A DNA stretch of 8,151 nucleotides, taken from assembly GCA_020346825.1 (NCBI GenBank), contig CP070791.1, positions 27,739-35,889 on the forward strand. The letters are read 5' to 3'. How positions within the stretch are numbered: position 1 is the first letter of the stretch; every line of letters begins with the position of its first letter. Made by a program: the position numbers and the translations under genes. The stretch comes from Candidatus Bathyarchaeota archaeon. GTDB lineage: Archaea; Thermoproteota; Bathyarchaeia; Bathyarchaeales; Bathyarchaeaceae. This document shows positions 1 to 6,569 of the stretch, one piece after another. The notes beneath the pieces are model-generated. The model was not told where the DNA came from. It did not search any database and saw nothing but the letters and a program-made list of their open reading frames with translations.

Positions 1-962
1 TCTTTCAACGGGACAGGGACAATATCATTTCCTTTAAGGGCAACCATCTGTCCAAAACTGCCTTTGTGAACAAGATCTATAGCGGCTACTCCATATCTTG
101 TTGCCAGAATCCTGTCAAAGGCTGTTGGGGAACCGCCTCGTTGAAGATGCCCGAGAACAACAACCCTCGTTTCAATGTCTATGCATTTTTCAATTTCCTT
201 TCCGAGATAGTAGCCGACTCCGCCAAGCCTAGGGTGCCCAAATTCATCTACGCCAGGGCTGTAAACTATTTCGTTGCATCCTTTAGGCTTGGCACCTTCA
301 GCAACGATAATTAGGCTGAAGGTTATGCCGCGATTCCGTCTTTGCTTAAGGTAGCCGCAGACTTCGTCGGTGTTGAATGGTTTTTCCGGTATTAGAACAA
401 CGTCGGCTCCTCCGGCTATTCCAGCCTCCAACGCAATCCATCCTGTGTTTCTGCCCATTACCTCTAGGATGATTACTCGGTGGTGTGCTTCGGCTGTCGT
501 GTGAAGTCTGTCAAGGGCTTCAGTTGCTATATGGACTGCCGTGTTGAAGCCGAAAGTGTAATCAGTGCTAGCCAGGTCGTTGTCGATTGTTTTGGGCACA
601 GCAACGCATGGCAGACCCATTTCGTAAAGCTTGTAAGCTACACCCAAAGTGTCTTCTCCTCCAATGACAATTATGGCGCCTAGGTCATTCTTCCTAATAA
701 TTCCCAGAATTTTTTTTGGCCCACTTTCATGTTTAAATGGGTTGGTTCTAGAAGTTCCGAGAACGGATCCTCCACGAGGAAGCATCCCAGAAATTGATTC
801 TAAATCAAGCGAGATGAAATTGCCTTCAATTAATCCTCGCCATCCATCCCTAATCCCAACAATTTCATAACCGTAGTCCCGAATTCCTTTCCTCACCACT
901 GCTCTAATGACCGCATTGATTCCCGGAGCGTCTCCTCCTCCACTCAAGATTCCAATTCTCAA
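1..962 (-). CDS. 6-phosphofructokinase, PfkA family, probably PPi-dependent (3' end cut by window edge)
   Basis: This enzyme phosphorylates fructose 6-phosphate to fructose 1,6-bisphosphate in the cytoplasm; a PPi-dependent form would work reversibly. 320 residues are visible and the C-terminal end is missing (relatives have about 320-345). It opens with RIGILSGGGDAPG, the family's N-terminal nucleotide/phosphate loop. Further family motifs are GTSR (Arg72), GGEDT (101-105), PKTIDND (123-129, catalytic Asp127), MGR (169-171), AEG (Glu222) and HLQRGG (272-277); the numbering matches E. coli PfkA almost without gaps. Residues 104 and 124 are Asp and Lys. ATP enzymes such as E. coli PfkA have Gly at both, and PPi enzymes have Asp/Lys, so PPi use is inferred. 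The start is TTG at 962, because an in-frame TGA lies just upstream and GAGATGG precedes it at a usable distance. It begins 12 bases after the aldolase stop, so the two are almost certainly one operon. Confidence 0.95.
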   Translation of the reverse strand, partial: MRIGILSGGGDAPGINAVIRAVVRKGIRDYGYEIVGIRDGWRGLIEGNFISLDLESISGMLPRGGSVLGTSRTNPFKHESGPKKILGIIRKNDLGAIIVIGGEDTLGVAYKLYEMGLPCVAVPKTIDNDLASTDYTFGFNTAVHIATEALDRLHTTAEAHHRVIILEVMGRNTGWIALEAGIAGGADVVLIPEKPFNTDEVCGYLKQRRNRGITFSLIIVAEGAKPKGCNEIVYSPGVDEFGHPRLGGVGYYLGKEIEKCIDIETRVVVLGHLQRGGSPTAFDRILATRYGVAAIDLVHKGSFGQMVALKGNDIVPVPLK

Positions 963-974
963 CTTCTTTCCATC

Positions 975-1895
975 TCAAGGATGCTTTGATGAACTTCCAA
1001 ACAAACGCATTTTTCTTCTGACAAGTTCTTTCATAGCTTCTTTCGCCGGTCCTAAAATCTTTCTCGGATCAAATTGCTTCGGAGAAGTAACTAAGATTTC
1101 GCGGATTGCGCCCACGAAAGCCAGTCTTAGGTCGGTGTCGATGTTTATTTTTGTAATCCCCAACGATATAGCTCTCCTAATTTGTTCGTCTGGAATCCCT
1201 TTTGCACTACCTAACTCAGTGCCATACTTCTTAGCTTTTTCAACTATCCACGATGGAACTCCAGAAGCTCCGTGCAGAACTAACGGAACTTCCACCATCT
1301 TTCTAATAGCTTCCAACCTTTCAAAGTCCAGCTGAGGCTTTGCTCTAAATTTGTACGCTCCATGAGAAGTACCAATTGCAACAGCAAGGGCGTCGACATT
1401 GGTTCGTTCAACAAACTCTTTAGCTGCCTCGGGGCTTGTCAATATGGCTTCTTTCTCTTCAACAGTTGATTCCTCTACGCCAGCAAGTCTCCCAAGTTCT
1501 GCCTCAACTGACACACTTTTCGGGTGAGCCAGGCCCACAACATGTCTTGTCAAAGAAATGTTTTCTTCAATATCCAAATGAGAAGCATCGATCATAACAG
1601 AAGTGAAACCCATACCAATGCATTTTGAAACCGTTTCCACATCTCTTCCATGATCAAGATGCAGAGCCATTGGCACTGAAACTGATTTTTCGGCGGTCTT
1701 GACCATTGCAGCCAAGTATTCTAAACCAGCATATCTGATGGCGCTGGGGGTAGCTGCAACAATTACCGGTGAGCTCTCTGCTCCAGAAGCATCGGTAATA
1801 GCCAACAAGCTTTCTAGATTGTTAATATTAAAAGCACCAACAGCATAGCCTTTTGCCCCTGCAGCATTCAGGAGTTTTCTGCATGTAACAAGCAT
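975..1895 (-). CDS. fba: class II fructose-bisphosphate aldolase
   Basis: This Zn-dependent aldolase reversibly cleaves fructose 1,6-bisphosphate to dihydroxyacetone phosphate and glyceraldehyde 3-phosphate. The 306-residue protein is full length for the short class II type. Visible motifs are HLDHG (79-83; catalytic Asp81, Zn ligand His82), EAELG (131-135), GTSHGAYKF (175-183; Zn ligand His178), LHGASGVP (207-214; Zn ligand His208) and the phosphate-binding NIDTDLR (251-257). The C-terminal part, with an insert around KYGTELGSAKGIP and the ending FDPRKILGPAKEAMKE, resembles what I recall of Thermus-type bacterial aldolases. This favours FBP over tagatose-bisphosphate aldolase, although GASG rather than GGSG occurs in both. 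The start is ATG 1895 with GGATGAAG a few bases upstream and an in-frame TAG at the beginning of the leader. It is the first gene of an operon with the phosphofructokinase. Many archaea use other aldolase types here, so a bacterial origin is possible. Confidence 0.94.
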   Translation of the reverse strand: MLVTCRKLLNAAGAKGYAVGAFNINNLESLLAITDASGAESSPVIVAATPSAIRYAGLEYLAAMVKTAEKSVSVPMALHLDHGRDVETVSKCIGMGFTSVMIDASHLDIEENISLTRHVVGLAHPKSVSVEAELGRLAGVEESTVEEKEAILTSPEAAKEFVERTNVDALAVAIGTSHGAYKFRAKPQLDFERLEAIRKMVEVPLVLHGASGVPSWIVEKAKKYGTELGSAKGIPDEQIRRAISLGITKINIDTDLRLAFVGAIREILVTSPKQFDPRKILGPAKEAMKELVRRKMRLFGSSSKHP

Positions 1896-1945
1896 ATCTT
1901 CATCCAGAACAGAAGTCAGCTAGTAGATTTAAGGGATTTGTGCCG

Positions 1946-1954
1946 CATAAAAAC
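1946..1954 (-). promoter_or_regulatory. probable TATA box for the aldolase-phosphofructokinase operon
   Basis: Read on the minus strand the element is GTTTTTATG. It lies about 50 bases before the ATG of the aldolase, which would put transcription start near 1922 and leave a short leader of roughly 25 bases that includes the GGATGAAG ribosome binding site. A CGCGCGCGC run sits directly upstream (1959-1967). Position and composition are the only evidence. Confidence 0.45.
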
Positions 1955-2010
1955 GTATCGCGCGCGCAAAATTTCTTGTCAGTTCACACAAGTTAGACTT
2001 GAATGCATAA

Positions 2011-2021
2011 AGCTTAAAATT
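2011..2021 (+). promoter_or_regulatory. probable TATA box for the MetRS-beta-like gene
   Basis: AGCTTAAAATT lies about 43 bases before the ATG at 2059. Transcription would start near 2040, a few bases before the ribosome binding site. The same 11 bases recur at 7982-7992 in the other divergent promoter region of this window, which supports a TATA-like role. Confidence 0.45.
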
Positions 2022-2045
2022 CAAAACATAGGATGAAAAATGGTC

Positions 2046-2053
2046 GGTGGTGA
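2046..2053 (+). promoter_or_regulatory. strong ribosome binding site GGTGGTGA
   Basis: GGTGGTGA ends 5 bases before the ATG at 2059 and pairs well with the archaeal 16S 3' end. With the in-frame TAG immediately preceding that ATG, it fixes the start of the gene. Confidence 0.7.
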
Positions 2054-2058
2054 CATAG

Positions 2059-2385
2059 ATGGAAATACCGTTTAACGATTTCATGAAGCTTGACATTAGG
2101 ATTGGTAAAATCGTTGAAGCCGAACAAATTGCTGGATCAAGAAACTTGATCAAGATGATAGTGGATTTTGGCTCCGAGAAAAAACAAGCTATGGCAGGAC
2201 TGCTACAGTACTACAAACCACAAGAACTAGTTGACAAAAAATATGCTTTCATCTTGAATCTACAAAGAAGGAAAATTATGGGTGTGGAATCCCAGTGCAT
2301 GATTCTTGCAGCAGAAGATGATAAGAACAATGTCGTTTTGATAGAACCTGAAAAGGACATCGACGTAGGAAGCAAGATCAGATAA
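2059..2385 (+). CDS. methionyl-tRNA synthetase beta subunit-like tRNA-binding protein
   Basis: The 108-residue protein is essentially one OB-fold tRNA-binding domain of the type found at the C-terminus of MetRS, in EMAP-II/Arc1p and in CsaA. Family features are the opening DFMKLDIRIGKIVEAEQI (about 7-24), then GLLQYYKPQELVDKK (about 48-62) and the conserved RRKIMGVESQCMILAA (about 70-85). The Tyr-Tyr-Lys-Pro segment and overall match to the MetRS C-terminal appendage favour MetRS-beta over the secretion chaperone CsaA. In several archaea this domain is a separate gene that boosts tRNA binding by MetRS; the catalytic subunit is not in this window. Start and promoter are well supported: a TAG codon abuts the ATG, with GGTGGTGA 5 bases upstream. 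It diverges from the aldolase operon and converges, with a 23-base gap, on the prenyltransferase gene. Confidence 0.9.
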   Translation: MEIPFNDFMKLDIRIGKIVEAEQIAGSRNLIKMIVDFGSEKKQAMAGLLQYYKPQELVDKKYAFILNLQRRKIMGVESQCMILAAEDDKNNVVLIEPEKDIDVGSKIR

Positions 2386-2408
2386 GACCTCTTCTTGCGA
2401 TCTTGGTT

Positions 2409-3248
2409 TCAGCCAAAAGTTCCCATAATGAACGCAAAAAGTCCTGTAGTCAACCACAAGAGGCTTAGGTTCTTCACTCTTCTAGCGTTTTTTCTGGAAT
2501 GGTTCCGAAGAAGAGACACAAAAGAAATCACAAGCCCAACATCCGTCAGAATGACCATGGGAAGAAACCAGTTGGAAACAAGGCCCCACAGCCATGGCAA
2601 AGGGCTGAGGCTAACCGCCAAAAAAGAGAAAACTGACGACAGAACTGCTGCGTTTTTCTCTCCATAGAGCACCGCAATCGTTCTAATACTTTCAGACGCA
2701 TCCCCCTCCACATCTACTATTCCCTTTGTAACCTCTCTACTTGTGATTGAAAGAAAAACGATAATAGAAAATAGGATGACATACAACTTAAGGTTCTGCA
2801 CCACGAAACCTCCGTAAACGAAAGGAATCACAACGCATGCACCAACCAGAAAATTGCCGGGAAGCCCTGTCCGTTTTCCCTTAGTGGTGTAGGTTACAAA
2901 AATCACCAACGCAACTGTTGCAACTACAACACATGAGATGTTGGTCATCAAGGCTGCAAGGAATCCTGTTAAGCTTAAGACAACGGCGAAGAGCAATGCT
3001 TCTCTAGGGCTAACATCGCCACTTGGAATAGGACGGTTTGGCTCATTTATGGCGTCAATCCCCCGATCGTAATAATCATTCATTGCCATTGAAGCCCCTG
3101 TCAACGTAAATGAGGTGATAAACCCTAGGAAGAGATTTATTGAAACGCTAAGGGTGGAAACCAGAGAAGCACCTACTACTACGGCAAAACCCATCATCAT
3201 ACAGTTCAATGGCCTAATTATTCGCAGAAATCCGCCCGGTTTTCCCAA
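2409..3248 (-). CDS. digeranylgeranylglyceryl phosphate synthase (UbiA family prenyltransferase)
   Basis: This membrane enzyme adds the second geranylgeranyl chain to geranylgeranylglyceryl phosphate, making the archaeal ether-lipid precursor (EC 2.5.1.42). The 279-residue protein has about eight hydrophobic helices. The first Mg-diphosphate motif is NDYYDRGIDAINEPNRPIPS (57-76; Asp58, Asp61, Asp65), the form typical of the archaeal lipid branch of UbiA. The second, SREVTKGIVDVEGD (170-183), carries Asp179, Glu181 and Asp183. The conserved RPLN near the N-terminus (12-15) means translation must begin upstream of it. The only in-frame initiator after an upstream TGA is TTG 3248, but its AAGGAG is only one base away, so the exact start is uncertain. 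An ATG at 3264 in another frame would need a one-base correction to join this gene. It shares a divergent spacer with the methyltransferase gene. Confidence 0.93.
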   Translation of the reverse strand: MGKPGGFLRIIRPLNCMMMGFAVVVGASLVSTLSVSINLFLGFITSFTLTGASMAMNDYYDRGIDAINEPNRPIPSGDVSPREALLFAVVLSLTGFLAALMTNISCVVVATVALVIFVTYTTKGKRTGLPGNFLVGACVVIPFVYGGFVVQNLKLYVILFSIIVFLSITSREVTKGIVDVEGDASESIRTIAVLYGEKNAAVLSSVFSFLAVSLSPLPWLWGLVSNWFLPMVILTDVGLVISFVSLLRNHSRKNARRVKNLSLLWLTTGLFAFIMGTFG

Positions 3249-3445
3249 TCTCCTTCAACCCCATAATTTCTGGAATCTATCTATGGGAAACGTTAGGTGC
3301 TTCCAATGAAGACCAGTTACCACTCCAATACTTTTAGATTTATCTCTGAGATAGATAATCATTCTTTCAACGCGCGCGCGCTCTTGCACGCGTCGCGCGG
3401 GTAATAACTTGAAGATTCGGCTTCCACAAAATGGAGAATTGACAA
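3249..3445. promoter_or_regulatory. divergent intergenic region between prenyltransferase and methyltransferase genes
   Basis: This 197-base spacer must hold both promoters. On the minus strand AT-rich candidates lie within 3325-3360 (ATAAATCTAAAAGTATT), far enough from the prenyltransferase start to leave a leader of about 60 bases or more. On the plus strand GTAATAACTT (3401-3410) is a weak TATA candidate for the methyltransferase. The spacer also contains an inverted repeat (3337-3360) and two CG-rich tracts (3371-3381 and 3388-3401). Short open frames across it look like chance. Confidence 0.5.
3337..3360. repeat. inverted repeat, possible operator
   Basis: The core TATCTC-T-GAGATA (3341-3353) is a perfect 6-base inverted repeat around one base. 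Flanking GATT (3337-3340) and AATC (3357-3360) extend the symmetry with a three-base offset (GAT, 3354-3356). It overlaps the likely minus-strand promoter of the prenyltransferase, where a dimeric regulator could bind. No regulator gene is seen nearby. Confidence 0.4.
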
Positions 3446-4081
3446 ATGAAATACCCAAAGAAACTGTGCATTAACGATTATGTTTTCCTTGTTGAAGAAA
3501 GGGTTTACGAGCCAGCAGAAGACACGTTCCTCTTGGCCGAAAACTTGAAGGTTGAAGAAAACGGAGATGTCCTAGATTTGGGAACTGGTTGCGGCATCCT
3601 AGCGGTGCTTGCGGCCAAACACGCCAGAAAAGTTGTGGCTACTGACATAAATCCCTACGCAATCAAGTGCGCCAAGGAAAACGCAAGAAAAAACTCTGTG
3701 GAAGATAGAGTAGAGTTTCGTCTTGGAGACCTTTTCCAGCCAATTAGGTCAGATGAAACCTTTAGCCTAATCCTTTTCAATGCACCATATCTGCCTTCCA
3801 AACCATCTGAACAAAAAAGCTGGATTGGAAGGGCTTGGGCTGGTGGGGCCAATGGAAGAGATTTAGTTGATCGCTTCATAACTAATGCTCCAGAGTTTCT
3901 ATCAGCTGGCGGTAGGATCTTGCTCGTTCAGTCTTCCCTTTCAGGCATAGAGAAAACCATGGAAAAGTTTGCTGATAGGAGATTAGGAGCCAAAGTCGTT
4001 GCCGAGGTCAAATTTCCTTTTGAAAGAATAGTCTTGATTGAAGCGGAGCCCAAGAGCTCAGGTGTATCCTTTCGTCAGTAA
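3446..4081 (+). CDS. archaeal HemK/Mtq2-like class I methyltransferase, probable release factor glutamine methyltransferase
   Basis: This is a SAM-dependent methyltransferase of the HemK-related archaeal group. Its eukaryotic relative Mtq2/N6AMT1 methylates the Gln of the GGQ motif in eRF1, so aRF1 is the likely substrate, acting in translation termination. In its 211 residues I see the N-terminal VYEPAEDTFLLAE (20-32), typical of this group; SAM-binding motif I LDLGTGCGILAVLA (43-56); acidic motif II ATDINPYA (65-72, Asp67); and the catalytic FNAPYLP (111-117). The usual NPPY motif is NAPY here, keeping the Asn and Tyr. Mtq2 needs a Trm112 partner, which is not encoded nearby. The start is ATG 3446 with GGAG nine bases upstream; the upstream in-frame ATG at 3431 is followed by a stop after two codons. 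It converges on the polyferredoxin gene. Confidence 0.88.
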   Translation: MKYPKKLCINDYVFLVEERVYEPAEDTFLLAENLKVEENGDVLDLGTGCGILAVLAAKHARKVVATDINPYAIKCAKENARKNSVEDRVEFRLGDLFQPIRSDETFSLILFNAPYLPSKPSEQKSWIGRAWAGGANGRDLVDRFITNAPEFLSAGGRILLVQSSLSGIEKTMEKFADRRLGAKVVAEVKFPFERIVLIEAEPKSSGVSFRQ

Positions 4082-4159
4082 TGGTTCAGACAAGCAGGAC
4101 ATACATGCATCAAACGTTGAGAGAAGAGTAATGAAGCCCGCGCGTAGTCTCGCATGAGG

Positions 4160-4164
4160 AAAAA
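4160..4164 (-). terminator. short U-tract after the polyferredoxin gene
   Basis: On the minus strand TTTTT begins 13 bases after the stop codon of the NapH-like gene. Archaeal termination often relies on U-tracts without a hairpin, so this may end the minus-strand transcript. The rest of the 96-base convergent spacer (4082-4177) has no gene I can see, only a CCCGCGCG tract at 4137-4144. Confidence 0.3.
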
Positions 4165-4177
4165 GTCTTCACCAGTC

Positions 4178-5107
4178 TTATGGAAACTTTGGTCTAATGG
4201 CTCTTGTAGTACAAGATTCAACACATTTCAGGCAGTATATACATTCAGGATCAGTGAACTTCTCCCATGGCGAATCTAGAATGGGAACCTTCATCGGACA
4301 CACCTCCACACAAGCGCGGCATCCCGCCTTTGTGCATTTCAAAGGATCTCTCTTCAAACCTAGGAAACTGAATCGATTCAGGAAGGCCAAGGCTGCCCCG
4401 TGAGGACAAACGTATCGACACCAACTTCTCGGAACGTAGACGGCTAGGACCAAAGTAAGTACCATTATGACGAGACGAGTCCACAATAGTGGTCGAACCA
4501 CTAAAATTCCAGCAACAAAAGCATCGAGGTTGGCATAGCGAAGGTTCAATACCATTCTAGGCAGGATAGCAAATAGTGTATCAGCAGGACTTAAAGCATT
4601 GAAAGGCCCTGGGGCAAATGCTCCCAAAGCCGCCTTGTAGCCTCCACCTACACCTGTAGCAAGCGATATGGCTAGGGTTCCGCTAACGAGGAGAGTGATC
4701 GCTAAGATCACATACTTGATTCTAGTCATTCCTTCATGGGTTCTCATGGAAAGCTCTATGTGTTTTCGCTTAATGTACTCCAGCAAATCCTGGACGAAAC
4801 CGAAGGGACATACCCACCCGCAGAGGGTTCTGCCCAAAAAAACAGCTATCAGAAAGAACGAAGCTAAAGGAAGCCAAGGAAAAATGGACTCGTGAAGCAT
4901 CCACTGCAGAATTGCGAAGGCGTCACCAATGGTTTTTTGTTGTACTCCTAAACTGTATAAAACTGGGAGGACGATTGGCCAGGGTCCCAAGCCAAAAAGG
5001 ACAGCGTTGAATAACGCAAAAGAAAGAAACTGCGCCATTTTTCTCGCAGTCTCTATTCTCCAAACTACTTTCTTAATGCGAAACGCTGTCTTGCCGGATG
5101 CGGTCAA
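4178..5107 (-). CDS. NapH-like membrane polyferredoxin, 4Fe-4S binding
   Basis: This is an integral membrane iron-sulfur protein of the NapH/NosR/YccM/CcoG-like group, which moves electrons between the quinone pool or membrane and a soluble or external acceptor. Among its 309 residues are hydrophobic segments near 26-50, 76-95, 130-150, about 176-205 and 210-226. Two CxxxCP motifs flank the membrane part: CGWVCPFGF (96-104) and CRYVCPHGA (230-238). A C-terminal two-cluster ferredoxin domain follows, with Cys258, 263, 266 and 270 for one cluster and Cys289, 292, 295 and 299 for the other. All eight ligands are present, so it looks functional. No periplasmic nitrate reductase or other Nap gene is in the window, so partner and substrate are unknown. 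The start is TTG 5107, the only initiator between an upstream TGA and the conserved region, with GAGGGGGA about 11 bases before it. I see no clear promoter, so read-through from tldE is possible. Confidence 0.88.
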   Translation of the reverse strand: MTASGKTAFRIKKVVWRIETARKMAQFLSFALFNAVLFGLGPWPIVLPVLYSLGVQQKTIGDAFAILQWMLHESIFPWLPLASFFLIAVFLGRTLCGWVCPFGFVQDLLEYIKRKHIELSMRTHEGMTRIKYVILAITLLVSGTLAISLATGVGGGYKAALGAFAPGPFNALSPADTLFAILPRMVLNLRYANLDAFVAGILVVRPLLWTRLVIMVLTLVLAVYVPRSWCRYVCPHGAALAFLNRFSFLGLKRDPLKCTKAGCRACVEVCPMKVPILDSPWEKFTDPECIYCLKCVESCTTRAIRPKFP

Positions 5108-5160
5108 TTCCTTCGCTTTTCCCCCTCATCTGATAGTGTGACTTGGAAGGTTGTATGACT

Positions 5161-5182
5161 CCAAAGGCCTAGGCTTTGTTGG
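5161..5182. repeat. imperfect inverted repeat centred on CCTAGG between tldE and the polyferredoxin gene
   Basis: CCAAAGGC-CTAG-GCTTTGTTGG can fold into a hairpin with a CTAG loop, one G-U pair and a two-base GT bulge. It lies about 17 bases after the tldE stop on the minus strand and before the polyferredoxin start. It could be a processing or attenuation element or an operator. No U-tract follows it, so a classical terminator is less likely. Confidence 0.35.
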
Positions 5183-5198
5183 CCATAGAAGGTTTTTA

Positions 5199-6569
5199 TT
5201 AGCCTCCGATGACTTTAACATTTTCTACTTGAATCCATGGAGCAACCAATTGTCCTATTTTCCTCGTGTTGCTGCCAAGTGCTGAAACATTCTCCAAGAC
5301 CTCGAAAATTGTGCCCGCCAACAGCATCACTTTTACAGCATGAGTTACACTGCCTTTTTCAATTTTCCAAGCTGGCGTGGCCACTATGGAGAATTCTCCG
5401 CTCTCCGGGTTGCTGCTGTGGGCGCCCTGCACGCTGTAGACTATTAAACCATCATCCATTTCGTTGATGAGATGTTCAGGAGGTTTGTTTCCTTGGGTAA
5501 AAGTGAAGTTGGTTGCCTCCAGAACCGGGGTGGATGCATATGAAGCTAGACCGCCTCTAAAGGCGTTTCCAGTGCTCTCGACACCTACCTTTCTTGCGGT
5601 ATAGTTGTCATACAGATAACTTTTCAAGATGCCATTTTCAATAACCAAGGTTTTTTGGGTGGGAACACCTTCACCATCAAACTTTCTTGTTTGAAGACCG
5701 CCTTCGAGCAAGCCATTATCATTAATCGTAACAAGGTTTGAGGCAACCTTCTTCCCAATTTTCCCCTTGAGGGCTGATCGTTCTCTTTGAACATAATTCG
5801 CCTTCACGGCGTTTATCAACGTGTAATGAAGGAGGGCACCCAACGCGAGTTGAGTAAATACTACGGAAGAAGTTCCGGACTCGATCTTCTTTGCTTTGAG
5901 ACAAGAGATTGCTTGCCTCGCGGCCTCTCTTCCAACCCATTCAGGATCAATATCATACGTTCTTTTCAGGTCTAGTTCAAAACAGGCTGGAGTAACGTCG
6001 TTACCTTCTCTTGCTATGGTTTCAACAGAACACTCTATACTGGTTCCATGGTCACAAATCTCCACGCCATGAGAGTTGACGACTGCAGAAGACGAAACAG
6101 CGGTTCCAACTCCTCCACCCACGGATAAAACTCGTTTGTCATAGTTTTCCACTGTGTTCAACATAGTTGACGCTGTCTCCACCAATTCATCGTGGGAAAC
6201 GGAAACCAATCTCCTGTCATACGTGTTTTTTGTTTCGCTGAACTTCTTGGCATTGGGAAGACCTTTCCAATTCTTGTCTGGTTTGCTGGCTTTGGCAGAT
6301 TTGAAAGCTTTGGTAGCGGCTTCTTCCACAGTTTTGTCAGTCAAAATGTTTGTGTATGAGAAGCCAACAGCTTTTTTATGAATAGCCCTCACTCCTAAAC
6401 CTTGATCTATCCTCTTGATGCCTCCAACGATCTGTCCTCTTTCGATGTTTACCGCTGTAGTGAAGATTCTGCTCAGAAAGGCCTCAGCTTCTTGAGCACC
6501 TTTTTTCATTGAAATGTCGATGGCTCTCTCCCCAAAATTGAGTAGTTCTTCGGGGTTAAGCTCTGCCAC
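5199..6569 (-). CDS. pmbA: TldE/PmbA family protein, inactive-type partner of TldD
   Basis: TldE (PmbA) is the partner of the TldD metalloprotease; the bacterial TldD/TldE heterodimer degrades unfolded peptides and matures microcin B17, while the archaeal substrate is unknown. The 456-residue protein shows the family's N-terminal domain with GQIVGGIKRIDQGLGVRA (46-63 counted from TTG 6572). The C-terminal domain follows, with GLQTRKFDGEGVPTQKT (292-308), ESTGNAFRG (332-340) and SNPESGEFS (387-395). Where TldD has HExxxH this protein reads FTQLALGALLHY (239-250), so it lacks the zinc site, as expected for TldE. I chose GTG 6569: GGTGAT (6580-6575) lies 5 bases upstream, whereas TTG 6572 is only 2 bases from it. 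Its start overlaps the end of tldD by 14 bases, implying translational coupling. A high-confidence assignment; cellular role inferred. Confidence 0.94.
   Translation of the reverse strand: MAELNPEELLNFGERAIDISMKKGAQEAEAFLSRIFTTAVNIERGQIVGGIKRIDQGLGVRAIHKKAVGFSYTNILTDKTVEEAATKAFKSAKASKPDKNWKGLPNAKKFSETKNTYDRRLVSVSHDELVETASTMLNTVENYDKRVLSVGGGVGTAVSSSAVVNSHGVEICDHGTSIECSVETIAREGNDVTPACFELDLKRTYDIDPEWVGREAARQAISCLKAKKIESGTSSVVFTQLALGALLHYTLINAVKANYVQRERSALKGKIGKKVASNLVTINDNGLLEGGLQTRKFDGEGVPTQKTLVIENGILKSYLYDNYTARKVGVESTGNAFRGGLASYASTPVLEATNFTFTQGNKPPEHLINEMDDGLIVYSVQGAHSSNPESGEFSIVATPAWKIEKGSVTHAVKVMLLAGTIFEVLENVSALGSNTRKIGQLVAPWIQVENVKVIGG

Noticed and set aside
907..1335. 142-codon plus-strand open frame
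   Set aside because: It lies antisense to the aldolase and phosphofructokinase genes, whose conserved motifs are clear; no family features.
1929..2153. 74-codon minus-strand open frame in the aldolase/MetRS-beta spacer
   Set aside because: It overlaps the start of the MetRS-beta-like gene and both promoters, with no domain and no ribosome binding site.
3255..3458. 67-codon minus-strand open frame across the prenyltransferase-methyltransferase spacer
   Set aside because: It overlaps the start of the methyltransferase gene, runs through the inverted repeat and CG tracts, has no recognisable domain, and its content (Arg-rich from CGCGCG) looks like chance.
4082..4177. Possible small RNA or tRNA in the convergent spacer
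   Set aside because: No cloverleaf, no C/D or H/ACA box pairs, and only weak hairpins; too little to call.
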